From Flavivirga spongiicola (GTDB lineage Bacteria; Bacteroidota; Bacteroidia; Flavobacteriales; Flavobacteriaceae): DNA of 64,000 nt. The translations under genes and the position numbers were made by a program. The stretch's first letter is position 1, and every line of letters starts with the position of its first letter. The notes beneath the pieces are model-generated. The model did no database searches. It saw only the letters and a list, made by a program, of their open reading frames with translations, and was not told the DNA's origin. This document shows positions 53,629 through 61,918 of the stretch, one piece after another. The DNA lies in the NCBI RefSeq assembly GCF_030540825.1, contig NZ_JAUOEO010000002.1, positions 1-64,000 on the forward strand. The letters are read 5' to 3'.

Positions 53629-53810
53629 GAAGTGGTTTAAACTACCCAGTCAAGCTGAGCACATGTTTTATAATTGGCTGCAAAATGTTCTTTCATCCCC
53701 ACATTTTGTCTTTTTATTACTCCGTAGCGATGCTATGCAGTTCAAAAAAGTCTTTATTTGGGAATAAAATTACTATTTTTCGCTTCAATCAAAAAAGTTT
53801 AAACCACTTC
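53629..53810. repeat. Dispersed inverted-repeat element, copy 3
   Basis: A 182-bp element with perfect 15-bp terminal inverted repeats (GAAGTGGTTTAAACT). It lies between gldF and the following gene of the operon. Its right end covers the last three codons and the stop of gldF. The core carries CGTAGCGATGCTATGCA, also seen with variation in copy 1. Transcribed, it would fold into a long hairpin. It has no coding capacity. Confidence 0.75.
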
Positions 53811-54518
53811 TTTGTTAATATTTATTTTGGTTAACATTAAAAAGAAAATAGCAACACTTAAAAAATATAAAATATCGCGCGTATCAAGCACACCACGACT
53901 CATACTCTTGTAATGCACGCTCATTCCTAATTGTTCTATAAAATTACTTGAAACGAAATCTGCAATACCTTCAAAACCTATATAAAATAGAAAGCAAATA
54001 AAAACTGCTATAATAAAGGATACGATTTGATTGTCTGAAAGAGAAGAAGCATAAACACCTATAGCGGTATAAGCTGCTATTAAAAATAATAATCCGAAAT
54101 AAGAACCAAGTGTACTGCCCATATCTAAATTACCGATCGGATTTCCCAATTGGTAAACAGTATAAACATAAAGTAAGGTTGGTAAAAGTGCGATTAAGAT
54201 TAAAATAAAAGCGCCAAAGTATTTCCCTAAAATAATGTTTATATGTGCTATTGGTTTTGTGAGTAAGAGCTCAAGCGTGCCTTGTTTTTTTTCATCAGAA
54301 AAACTACGCATGGTAACAGCTGGAATTAAGAATATTAAAATCCAAGGTGCTAATAGAAAGAAAGATGATAAATCTGCAAATCCAGAATCCAGAATATTAA
54401 ATTCACCTTTAAATAACCATAAGAATAAACCATTTAAAACCAGAAAAATGGCAATGACTAAATAACCAATAGGGGATGCGAAAAATGAGTTTATTTCTTT
54501 TTTTAGTATAGCTAACAT
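53799..54518 (-). CDS. gldF: Gliding motility ABC transporter permease GldF
   Basis: A 239-residue permease with six membrane helices, the membrane part of the GldAFG transporter that supports gliding and type IX-related functions. Features are the start K-K-E-I-N-S-F-F-A-S-P-I-G-Y, the loop F-S-D-E-K-K-Q-G-T-L-E-L-L-L-T-K-P, and the last helix. A start 18 codons earlier exists at 54572 but adds residues atypical of the family; the ATG at 54516-54518 gives the conserved N-terminus. Its final residues E-V-V and stop come from the end of a dispersed repeat. Confidence 0.93.
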   Translation of the reverse strand: MLAILKKEINSFFASPIGYLVIAIFLVLNGLFLWLFKGEFNILDSGFADLSSFFLLAPWILIFLIPAVTMRSFSDEKKQGTLELLLTKPIAHINIILGKYFGAFILILIALLPTLLYVYTVYQLGNPIGNLDMGSTLGSYFGLLFLIAAYTAIGVYASSLSDNQIVSFIIAVFICFLFYIGFEGIADFVSSNFIEQLGMSVHYKSMSRGVLDTRDILYFLSVAIFFLMLTKININKEVV

Positions 54519-54667
54519 TTCTTTTATTTTGTGTGTTACTTTCGTCAGCCGTTTAAGACCGTCTAAAGTCACGCGCTAATCTATAAAATTATATTTTTTT
54601 ATTTGAAAGATCGCCATAACAAATTTATCAATTTGTATCACAAAGACATTTTATTATTGAATAAATT

Positions 54668-55213
54668 TTATAAAGCGCTTGCTATGGTTTCAAAACGCTC
54701 AACTTTAATGGCCCCTTTTGTAGGGATCATATTTTGCCAAACCCAATTATAATGCTCAATGACTTTTTCTGCATTAAGATGCGGTCTATTTCCTGTTGTA
54801 TGCGCATCTTTTACAACGGTAATATTATAATCTTTTGCTAAAGCAGATTGTACCGTAGCTTCTACACAAAAATCGGTTGCGCAACCGGAAATATACAATT
54901 CATTAATGCCATGAGCTTCTAATTCAGGTTTAAGATTTGAATTATAAAATACATCATTGGCATATTTACTAATTAAAACATCTTCTTCGGATATCTTTAA
55001 TTCTGATAATATTTCCCATGCTTCTGTATTAGGAATAAAATCATTGTGCTTAGTGCCATCATGCTGAATATAAAAGACCTGATTTCCTGAAGCCCTAAAC
55101 CTATCGGCTAAAAAATTAATTCTGTTTACAACACCATGTGTATCATATCGGGGAGTTTCTGGAGTAAAGGATCCCTTTTGCATATCGATTATAAGTAGTG
55201 CTTTTTTGCTCAT
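54668..55213 (-). CDS. Isochorismatase-family cysteine hydrolase
   Basis: A 181-residue cytosolic hydrolase. The catalytic triad is visible as Asp10 in L-I-I-D-M-Q, a Lys near 80 and the nucleophile Cys in S-G-C-A-T-D-F-C-V near 115. Members hydrolyse nicotinamide, isochorismate or other amides; the closest pattern is the general cysteine hydrolase type. Its ATG lies at the end of a 45-base leader repeat that also precedes purC. It is followed, in transcript order, by no close gene. Confidence 0.85.
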   Translation of the reverse strand: MSKKALLIIDMQKGSFTPETPRYDTHGVVNRINFLADRFRASGNQVFYIQHDGTKHNDFIPNTEAWEILSELKISEEDVLISKYANDVFYNSNLKPELEAHGINELYISGCATDFCVEATVQSALAKDYNITVVKDAHTTGNRPHLNAEKVIEHYNWVWQNMIPTKGAIKVERFETIASAL

Positions 55214-55254
55214 ATCCCCTCTGTTTTTTAGACATCTCTCCCTTTGGGAGAGAA
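55211..55254 (-). repeat. Leader repeat before the isochorismatase gene
   Basis: Minus-strand sequence with a short hairpin (TCTCTCCC...GGGAGAGA) followed by ATGTCT, a purine-rich stretch and GGGATATGAG that includes the start codon. It is nearly the same as 57692-57738 before purC. Confidence 0.6.
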
Positions 55255-55256
55255 AT

Positions 55257-55553
55257 TCAAATTAAAGTTTCTAATTTATCAACACTCCATGCCATTGGCG
55301 GCATATTAAATAAAGGCTTGGTTTTAGCCCAAACGTTTTTAAAGACATCAGATTGTCTGTAATTTTCTAAATCGTCTTCAGCTTCCCAATAACTGTATGT
55401 GAAAAATATGGCTGGGTCATTTTTATCTCTATAAAGTTCTAATAATTGACAGCCTTTAAAACTTCTGATTTTTTCTTTATTAGCTTCAAAATTAGTAAGG
55501 AAAGTTTCGATATTTTGTTCGTGAAATCCCATTTTTACAATTCTAACAAACAT
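55257..55553 (-). CDS. Antibiotic biosynthesis monooxygenase (ABM) family protein
   Basis: A 98-residue dimeric ferredoxin-like protein of the ABM/quinol monooxygenase group. It starts M-F-V-R-I-V-K-M-G-F and has F-K-G-C-Q-L-L-E-L-Y-R-D and S-Y-W-E-A-E-D-D-L, matching the usual H/N-S-x-W-E helix. It lies 2 bases from the SAM hydroxide adenosyltransferase, so the two are cotranscribed. The substrate is not known. Confidence 0.8.
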   Translation of the reverse strand: MFVRIVKMGFHEQNIETFLTNFEANKEKIRSFKGCQLLELYRDKNDPAIFFTYSYWEAEDDLENYRQSDVFKNVWAKTKPLFNMPPMAWSVDKLETLI

Positions 55554-55555
55554 CC

Positions 55556-56398
55556 TTATGTTTTTATAAAATTAATACTAACAGTATCCATTAAGCCAAG
55601 TCCCATTAGTGTAGATGCACTACCAACTGTGGCACTATTACTTTTGTAAACGGCAATTTCTAAAAAATCACCAGAATTAAAAACCACCAATCCGCGGCCT
55701 TCATCATTACGTTTGTTTTCTTCTATTTCGAAATTAACAAGATCACTGTATTTCTTATAAATGGTCTTAAATTTATTGTTTCTTGCCGAAATCTCAAAAG
55801 CACGTCCTTTTTGTATCGTTTCAAAAAAGTTTCTTTTAATGTTTGTAATGACGTTACCATAGTTGTCAATATAAATAACACTGCCAATAATTTGCGTTTT
55901 ATCGTCATTTACGTAAGGCACAATATTCTTAATAGGCTTTATTTCATCAATGGTTTTTCCAATAACTTCTAATGTACCGCCTCGTGCAATATGACATGCT
56001 GCTTTTACAAACACATCTAAAACAGGGAAGCTTGTTTGTATTTTGTCGTGGATATTGATTTCTACAATTTTTTCGGGAGAAATTTCAGTACAAATCATAC
56101 TCATAATGCCATTATTTGCACAGATAAAAAAATGATCGTCTAGCTTTACGGCAATGTGTTTGTTTTCCGGATTTATCTCAGAATCAATTCCAATGATATG
56201 TATCGTGCCTTTAGGGAAACTACTGTATGCATTTTTAATGATGTATGCAGCTTCAGGAATGCTAAAAGGTGATATAGAATGAGAGATATCAACAATTCTA
56301 ACATCATGAAGTTCGCTGTAAATAGCTCCTTTTGTCGCGCCAGCAAAGTGATCTTTTTCACCAAAATCGGTAGTTAGTGTTATTATCGCCATTGGCAA
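55556..56398 (-). CDS. SAM hydroxide adenosyltransferase (DUF62 family)
   Basis: A 280-residue enzyme of the chlorinase/fluorinase superfamily that splits S-adenosylmethionine into adenosine and methionine, using water or hydroxide. Family motifs are T-L-T-T-D-F-G-E-K-D-H near the start, H-S-I-S-P-F, G-T-I-H-I-I-G-I-D-S-E, and A-N-N-G near 95, with the conserved D-x-x-G-N-x-x-T-N motif (I-D-N-Y-G-N-V-I-T-N) near 180. ATG at 56398 or two codons later are both possible. It is coupled to the ABM gene and divergent from phoH. Confidence 0.88.
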   Translation of the reverse strand: MPMAIITLTTDFGEKDHFAGATKGAIYSELHDVRIVDISHSISPFSIPEAAYIIKNAYSSFPKGTIHIIGIDSEINPENKHIAVKLDDHFFICANNGIMSMICTEISPEKIVEINIHDKIQTSFPVLDVFVKAACHIARGGTLEVIGKTIDEIKPIKNIVPYVNDDKTQIIGSVIYIDNYGNVITNIKRNFFETIQKGRAFEISARNNKFKTIYKKYSDLVNFEIEENKRNDEGRGLVVFNSGDFLEIAVYKSNSATVGSASTLMGLGLMDTVSINFIKT

Positions 56399-56537
56399 AA
56401 TTGTTGATATGTTTTTAGCGTTTGGTCACCCAAATTTATGTATTTTTGAGTTTTAACAAAACTAGTAAAATCATTTCATCGATTAAATATTATTTTCATT
56501 TAAAATCTGATGAAATACAAAAATAAAATCCACGCCT

Positions 56538-57491
56538 TTGAACGAAATTGTAATCGAACTTGAAGAAATTACTCCAAAAGAGTTTTTTGGAGCACAAAAC
56601 GCCAATATTGCACTTCTAAAAAAGTATTTTCCTAAACTTAAAATTGTCGCAAGGGGTAATAAAATTAAAGCCTTTGGTGATGAGGAATTATTAGAAGAAT
56701 TCGATCGTAGAATCACGATGCTTTTAAAGCACTTTGCAAAATATAATAAGTTAGATGAGAATGTTATTGAGCGTGTTTTAACAAGCCAAAGTAGCGACGA
56801 TTATACTACTTCAAAACAAAGTGGAGAAGTTATTGTACATGGTGTTGGTGGTAAACTTATTAAAGCACAAACGGCAAACCAACGTAAAATGGTAGAGCTC
56901 ATGCATAAAAATGATATGGTTTTTGCCATAGGTCCTGCAGGTACGGGTAAAACCTATACAGGTGTTGCATTGGCAGTTCAAGCTCTAAAGAACAAAGAGG
57001 TTAAGCGTATTATTTTAACACGTCCGGCTGTAGAAGCGGGAGAGAATTTGGGATTTCTACCAGGTGATTTAAAGGAGAAATTGGATCCATATATGCAGCC
57101 ATTATATGATGCATTACGTGATATGATTGCTCCCGAAAAGTTGACAAGTTATATAGAAAAAGGAACCATTCAGATAGCGCCATTGGCATTTATGCGCGGG
57201 CGTACACTTGATAATGCTTTTGTGATTTTAGATGAAGGTCAAAATACGACACATGCACAAATGAAAATGTTTTTAACCCGTATGGGTAAGAACGCCAAGT
57301 TTCTACTAACTGGTGACCCCGGACAAATAGATTTACCACGTCGTACCATTTCGGGTTTAAAAGAAGCGCTTTTGATTTTGAAGAACGTAGATGGTGTGGG
57401 GATGATATTTTTAGATGATAAAGATGTGATTCGTCATAAACTGGTTAAAAAGGTGATTGAGGCATATGAAGGGATAGAGAATAGATCTTGA
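56538..57491 (+). CDS. PhoH family ATPase
   Basis: A 317-residue cytosolic ATPase. An N-terminal KH-like segment (1-90) precedes a P-loop domain with Walker A G-P-A-G-T-G-K-T near 132 and Walker B F-V-I-L-D-E-G-Q-N. The T-G-D-P-G-Q-I-D-L-P motif is specific to PhoH. These proteins are linked to RNA metabolism and phosphate or stress conditions. The start TTG/ATG region is clear by homology (N-E-I-V-I-E-L). It is divergent from the SAM hydrolase gene. Confidence 0.92.
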   Translation: MNEIVIELEEITPKEFFGAQNANIALLKKYFPKLKIVARGNKIKAFGDEELLEEFDRRITMLLKHFAKYNKLDENVIERVLTSQSSDDYTTSKQSGEVIVHGVGGKLIKAQTANQRKMVELMHKNDMVFAIGPAGTGKTYTGVALAVQALKNKEVKRIILTRPAVEAGENLGFLPGDLKEKLDPYMQPLYDALRDMIAPEKLTSYIEKGTIQIAPLAFMRGRTLDNAFVILDEGQNTTHAQMKMFLTRMGKNAKFLLTGDPGQIDLPRRTISGLKEALLILKNVDGVGMIFLDDKDVIRHKLVKKVIEAYEGIENRS

Positions 57492-57544
57492 TTCAGTGTT
57501 CAGTTGCAGTGCGCAGTTGAGTTCGTAGGTAAAAATTAAAATAG

Positions 57545-57637
57545 TATGTCACACTGAGCTTGTCGAAGTGTCTCATCAAAAGTAAGTATGAATCCATAAA
57601 CAAAAATTCTCGATACATCCCGATTTCAAATCGGGAT
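57545..57637. repeat. Intergenic repeat sequences after phoH
   Basis: CACACTGAGCTTGTCGAAGTG (about 57549) and a perfect hairpin ATCCCGATTT/AAATCGGGAT at 57617-57637 lie within the 244-base gap before purC. Sequences of this type are scattered in many Flavobacteriia genomes. No T run follows the hairpin. Confidence 0.5.
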
Positions 57638-57691
57638 ACTCGAACTTAGAAAATTAGTGGATTACAATAGCATAAATATTAATTAAAAAGA

Positions 57692-57738
57692 GTTTCTCTC
57701 CCTCAGGGAGAGATGTCTGAAAGACAGAGAGGGATATG
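57692..57738 (+). repeat. Leader repeat before purC
   Basis: A short hairpin (TCTCTCCC/GGGAGAGA) is followed by ATGTCTGAAAGACAGAGAGG and GGATATGAG, with the purC ATG at 57736. The same leader precedes the isochorismatase gene on the other strand, sharing over 35 of about 45 bases by eye. It may act as an mRNA leader or be a hitch-hiking repeat. Confidence 0.6.
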
Positions 57739-58683
57739 AGTAATACAATAATAGATACCAATTTCAATTTCCCAAACCAGAAGAGTGTTTACAAAGGAAA
57801 GGTAAGAGAAGTATATAATATCAATGATGACGAATTGGTCATGATTGCAACCGACAGACTTTCGGCGTTTGATGTTGTGATGCCAAAAGGGATTCCGTAC
57901 AAGGGACAAATCTTAAATCAGATAGCTACTAAAATGATGGCTGCGACTGAAGATTTAGTGCCGAATTGGTTAACCGCAACACCAGACCCTAATGTAGCTG
58001 TAGGACATTTATGTGAACCCTTTAAGGTAGAAATGGTCATACGAGGGTATATGTCTGGTCATGCAGCACGCGAGTATAAGGCTGGTAAGCGCATCCTTTG
58101 TGGGGTGCCTATGCCAGAGGGCATGAAAGAAAATGACAAATTCCCTGAGCCTATTATTACACCTGCTACTAAGGCAGAACAAGGGGATCATGATGAGGAT
58201 ATTTCACGTGAGGATATTTTAAAGCGCGGTATTGTTTCTGAAGCTGATTATGTGGTATTAGAAGATTACACACGTAAATTATTCCAACGAGGAAGCGAAA
58301 TTGCAGCATCTCGAGGCCTTATTTTAGTCGACACTAAATACGAGTTTGGAAAAACGAAGGATGGACACATTGTACTCATTGATGAAATACATACACCAGA
58401 TTCCTCACGTTATTTTTATGCTGATGGCTATCAAGAACGTCAGGATAGAGGAGAAGCACAGAAACAGCTTTCTAAAGAATTTGTGCGTCAATGGCTGATA
58501 AGTAATGGCTTTCAAGGTTTAGAAGGGCAGACGGTGCCTTTTATGAGCGATGATTATATTGAAACTGTTAGTGAACGTTATATTGAACTTTACGAAAATA
58601 TTACAGGTGAAACTTTTGTAAAAGCAGATGTTTCTAATATACAGGAGCGGATTGAAGGGAATGTGTTAGCGTATTTGGAATAA
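57736..58683 (+). CDS. purC: Phosphoribosylaminoimidazole-succinocarboxamide synthase (SAICAR synthetase)
   Basis: A 315-residue cytosolic enzyme that joins CAIR with aspartate using ATP in purine synthesis. It is of the longer type also seen in yeast and plants. Motifs include Y-K-G-K-V-R-E-V-Y near 20, A-T-D-R-L-S-A-F-D near 37, R-G-Y-M-S-G-H and [10 protein letters not shown] near 220. It is preceded by the 45-base leader repeat. No other purine genes are in the window. Confidence 0.95.
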   Translation: MSNTIIDTNFNFPNQKSVYKGKVREVYNINDDELVMIATDRLSAFDVVMPKGIPYKGQILNQIATKMMAATEDLVPNWLTATPDPNVAVGHLCEPFKVEMVIRGYMSGHAAREYKAGKRILCGVPMPEGMKENDKFPEPIITPATKAEQGDHDEDISREDILKRGIVSEADYVVLEDYTRKLFQRGSEIAASRGLILVDTKYEFGKTKDGHIVLIDEIHTPDSSRYFYADGYQERQDRGEAQKQLSKEFVRQWLISNGFQGLEGQTVPFMSDDYIETVSERYIELYENITGETFVKADVSNIQERIEGNVLAYLE

Positions 58684-58737
58684 CTTGTTTATTTAATCTA
58701 ATCTAGTTTTTTGAAAAGATATTAGAAGACTTACTAA

Positions 58738-59658
58738 TTAGGGCTGATATCTTTTTATTTTTAAAATAACAGGATTAGTTTTATGGGAAATGTTGTAACC
58801 GTATTTTTTTACAAAATTTTCGTTGATTTTGTATCCTCCATTGTCAAATCCAATCCAGAATTCATCTTTTTTAACAAGAAGAGCTTCTGCTTTACCATAA
58901 CAGGTACAAGAATCACATTGCTTATTGTAAAATAATGAAGAATCAGTATCGCATACAATCTTTTTAAAAGAAACGGTTTTGGTTTTTTGAGTAGTAATGT
59001 TATACATTCTTATTTGTCTTTCATACCTCTCCAAAATGTATAATATAGGTTGACCCTTATCATTATAGCTGATTTTCATATCTGAAATATCTAGAGGGGA
59101 TTCATCTTTGCCTCTATAAATATCAAGTATCCTTACCTCATCAGAATTCCAGTTTTGATCCCGAAGGTTATTTAAATTATAAAAATAAATAGCCCTTTTA
59201 TTATATTCTTTCGAAAAATATAATTTGGAATTGATCGAGTCAATTGCAAAAGCTTCAATAGAAGAATTATCTTTGTTTGGTATTAAACTCGAAATGATTC
59301 CGTTCAAATTAGTAGAACTAATTGGTTGATAGGGGGAAGTAGATTTGAGATCTAAAAACTCAATTTTTCGATAATTTTCTTCAATTGCATACCAGATTTT
59401 ACCATTAAAAAAGTCAAGCGCTTCAATATCTTTTCCTATTATTTTATGGTCAATAGGTTTAAGTTTATAGTTTTTTAAATCAATGTAATCAATGCTTCCT
59501 TCATCGGAAGCAACGATTATGTTACCATGATTATCAGAACAAATAGCACTGAGTTCATATTTTTCTTTATTGAGTTGAATGAATTCAAAGTCATTTTGAG
59601 CAAATCCTGAAAATGTTATTAAAAAGAATATTGTAAAAGAATAAAATACATTTTGCAT
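58738..59658 (-). CDS. Secreted beta-propeller-like protein (SdiA-regulated/phytase-like)
   Basis: A 306-residue exported protein with a signal peptide ending near F-A-Q. The remainder repeats strands of the type L-S-A-I-C-S-D-N-H-G-N-I-I-V-A-S-D-E-G and I-E-A-L-D-F-F-N-G-K-I-W-Y-A-I-E-E, which fits the six-bladed SdiA-regulated/esterase-like phytase fold. Several Cys near 245-262 (C-D-S-C-T-C) may form disulfides. No catalytic site is apparent. It is convergent with purC. Confidence 0.62.
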   Translation of the reverse strand: MQNVFYSFTIFFLITFSGFAQNDFEFIQLNKEKYELSAICSDNHGNIIVASDEGSIDYIDLKNYKLKPIDHKIIGKDIEALDFFNGKIWYAIEENYRKIEFLDLKSTSPYQPISSTNLNGIISSLIPNKDNSSIEAFAIDSINSKLYFSKEYNKRAIYFYNLNNLRDQNWNSDEVRILDIYRGKDESPLDISDMKISYNDKGQPILYILERYERQIRMYNITTQKTKTVSFKKIVCDTDSSLFYNKQCDSCTCYGKAEALLVKKDEFWIGFDNGGYKINENFVKKYGYNISHKTNPVILKIKRYQP

Positions 59659-59771
59659 ATTTAAAGAGGGTTTTGTTTGTTGATTGGCATAATTGTCTGA
59701 TATAAATAAAGTTACTTATGTTTTATTTTAAAAGAAAATAATTTCTACAAAAAATAAAAATTTCCAACATT

Positions 59772-60893
59772 TCACACCAAACTCAATAAAAAACCAAACA
59801 TCGCCCCACCCAAAACAATAAAAGCACTATTCAATTTCTTAAAAACAAAAACGACTACCAAACTAACTATTGCTATTAAAACTGTTCGCCAGTCTGTTAC
59901 CGTATCTTTTACCATATCGATACACACGGCAACAATTAAAGCAACTGCGGCGACATTTACGGCATCTAAAAAAGCCCTGATGATTTTTGATTTCCGCATT
60001 TTAGGAATCAAAGGATTTAAAATTAAAACGAAAAGAAAGGAAGGGAGAAAAATTCCCAAAGTTGCGGCAATAGCCCCCCAAATACCGTTCATTTGCCAGC
60101 CAATAAATGTTGCTGTCGATAAAACGGGACCTGGAGTAATTTGTCCGATGGCAACAGCATCAATGAGTGCTTGTCTTGTTAACCAACCGTTTGCAACCAA
60201 TTCCGTATCGAGAAAGGCAAACAACACATAACCACTACCGTATAAAATAGCACCTACTTTTAAAAAGGTCAGAAATATTTTTAGAGTTCCTATTTTTAAA
60301 GGATCTGTTGCTTGAAATATTAAAAGAGGAACAAAACTGTTTAAATTGGTGTTGTTTTTTTTAATAAAATAGAGTGTCAAACCCAGTATGCCACTACCAA
60401 AAAGAGCTACTATTTCGTTGACTCCAAGTAAGCAGGCTGCTAAGGTTATACTGCCTAAAATAGCCAGTTCTGTATTTTTAATAGCCTTTTTACCAAGACG
60501 AAATGCTGCCATTAAAATAATGGCTATGACCGCTGGTTTAATACCATAAATAAAAGGTTCTACTTTTGGTAATTGACCATATTCCTGATAGAGATACGCT
60601 AATATGGAAGTTATAACAACCGCTGGAAAAATAAAGCAAATCCCAGCAACAAATAAACCTTTCCACCCTGCGCGTTCATGTCCGCAGTGCATGGTCATTT
60701 CTGTAGAATTCGGACCTGGAATTAAGTTTGTAGCGCCAACAAGATCGAGAAAGTGTTCTTGTGTCATCCACTTTCTTTTCTTTACAACTTCGTCTTCCAT
60801 CATGGCTATATGAGCGGCGGGACCACCAAATGCTATACTGCCTAACTTGAAAAATAGCTTGGCAATTTCTATTAGTTTCGTTTTTTGAGACAT
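59772..60893 (-). CDS. chrA: Chromate transporter ChrA
   Basis: A 373-residue inner-membrane protein with two homologous CHR halves. The N-terminal half has F-G-G-P-A-A-H-I-A-M-M and the signature G-P-N-S-T-E-M, and the second half has G-S-G-Y-V-L and G-P-V-L-S-T-A-T. Family members expel chromate by exchange; some also take part in sulfate relations. There is no chrB or sulfur gene beside it, so chromate as substrate is by family only. Confidence 0.9.
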   Translation of the reverse strand: MSQKTKLIEIAKLFFKLGSIAFGGPAAHIAMMEDEVVKKRKWMTQEHFLDLVGATNLIPGPNSTEMTMHCGHERAGWKGLFVAGICFIFPAVVITSILAYLYQEYGQLPKVEPFIYGIKPAVIAIILMAAFRLGKKAIKNTELAILGSITLAACLLGVNEIVALFGSGILGLTLYFIKKNNTNLNSFVPLLIFQATDPLKIGTLKIFLTFLKVGAILYGSGYVLFAFLDTELVANGWLTRQALIDAVAIGQITPGPVLSTATFIGWQMNGIWGAIAATLGIFLPSFLFVLILNPLIPKMRKSKIIRAFLDAVNVAAVALIVAVCIDMVKDTVTDWRTVLIAIVSLVVVFVFKKLNSAFIVLGGAMFGFLLSLV

Positions 60894-60921
60894 GTTATGA
60901 TATTCGAGGAAGTATAATGTA

Positions 60922-61296
60922 TTATTTGATTTTCTTTTTCTTCGGCTTACTAGCCTTAGCCAACGGGTTAAAAGCCATACATAAATCTAACCAATACGAT
61001 AAATCATCATCCCTATCAAAACCATCGGGGGTTACAAAAATATAGCCTCGCATGGGACGACCTGTAAAGTCCATAGGCAAACATTCAGGTTTGTCAAGTT
61101 CCGCTTCATAAACAGACTCTCCAATACGGGCCATTAATAAATGATCGCCGTATTTTTTATCTAAGTGAATTCCACAAAGCATTTTGTTATCAACTTTAAA
61201 ACATAAACCTCCCATCATTTTAAGTTCCGTAAAGGCAGTTCGCTTTTCCTTAAGTTGTTGTCTTATTCTATCTGCTAAATATTCATCGTAAGCCAT
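60922..61296 (-). CDS. TfoX N-terminal domain protein
   Basis: A 124-residue soluble protein with the TfoX/Sxy N-terminal fold: E-K-R-T-A-F-T-E-L-K-M-M-G-G-L-C-F-K-V, then L-C-G-I-H-L-D and V-T-P-D-G-F-D-R. The competence regulator Sxy has an additional C-terminal domain that is absent here, so regulation of competence cannot be assumed. The C-terminus is very Lys-rich. It lies 28 bases upstream of chrA on the same strand and may be cotranscribed. Confidence 0.8.
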   Translation of the reverse strand: MAYDEYLADRIRQQLKEKRTAFTELKMMGGLCFKVDNKMLCGIHLDKKYGDHLLMARIGESVYEAELDKPECLPMDFTGRPMRGYIFVTPDGFDRDDDLSYWLDLCMAFNPLAKASKPKKKKIK

Positions 61297-61451
61297 CGGG
61301 ATTTGTTTTAAACATTGAACTTGGAGTAAATTTAATACAATTTATGAATTCAACTAATAAACTAATAATAAATAGTATTCAATGATGTTAGAGGTTTTTC
61401 CTTAGTGGCTTTGCGGCTTTGCGAGACCCACAAAATATGAAGGTATTTATC

Positions 61452-61517
61452 CTAGAAGTGATAAGTCACAACCGGTTCATTCAAAAGTTGTTCCTTACTA
61501 TAATTATTAATCGACAT
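61452..61517 (-). other. 21-codon micro open frame in tandem unit 1
   Basis: Starts ATG and ends TAG; encodes MSINNYSKEQLLNEPVVTYH followed by F. The same frame with few changes occurs in units 2 (61634-61699) and 3 (61816-61881), each 66 bases. It has no known homologue that I recognise. It may be a real micro-protein, a leader, or the repeated N-terminus of a lost gene. Confidence 0.35.
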
Positions 61518-61633
61518 AGTTTAAACAATTTATGAATTCAACTAATAATAGATTAGAACTCAATAGTAGTTAGAGGTTTTTCCTTAGTGACTTTGCGGCT
61601 TTGCGAGACCCACAAAATATAAAGGTATTTATC

Positions 61634-61699
61634 CTAGAAGCGATAAGTCACAACCGGTTCATTCAAAAGTTGTTCCTTACGATAATTATTAATCGACAT
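61634..61699 (-). other. 21-codon micro open frame in tandem unit 2
   Basis: Encodes MSINNYRKEQLLNEPVVTYR plus F; differs from unit 1 by S7R and H20R. The reading frame is kept despite base changes. Confidence 0.35.
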
Positions 61700-61815
61700 A
61701 GTTTAAACAATTTATGAATTCAACTAATAATAGATTAGAACTCAATAGTAGTTAGAGGTTTTTCCTTAGTGGCTTTGCGGCTTTGCGAGATCAACTAAAT
61801 GTGAAGGTATTTATC

Positions 61816-61881
61816 CTAGAAGCGATAAGTTACAACCGGTTCATTCAAAAGATGTTTATTACGATAATTATTAATCGACAT
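61816..61881 (-). other. 21-codon micro open frame in tandem unit 3
   Basis: Encodes MSINNYRNKHLLNEPVVTYR plus F; it is the most diverged unit, with changes K8N, E9K and Q10H relative to unit 2, and still open. Confidence 0.35.
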
Positions 61882-61918
61882 ATTTTAATACATTTATGGA
61901 TTCAACTAACAAAGAATT

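Larger units (their letters stand above)
61329..61918. repeat. Three tandem ~185-bp units with a fourth partial unit
   Basis: TTTATGAATTCAACTAATA recurs at 61341, 61529 and 61711, and a variant starts at 61893, giving periods of 188, 182 and 182 bases. The units are nearly the same except for a small indel and scattered changes. Each has a GGCTTTGCGGCTTTGCGAG block, a CAACCGGTTCATTCAAAAG block and, on the minus strand, an open frame of 21 codons. The array fills the 622-base gap and ends at the ATG of the alanine symporter, so it also forms its promoter region. Confidence 0.85.

Noticed and set aside
57545..57570. GAGCTTGTCGAAGTG sequence considered as a regulatory site
   Set aside because: Similar sequences are scattered in intergenic DNA of many Bacteroidota; position after phoH gives no specific link to expression.
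61329..61918. Tandem array considered as CRISPR
   Set aside because: Units are about 185 bases, with no short repeats separated by unique spacers and no cas genes nearby.
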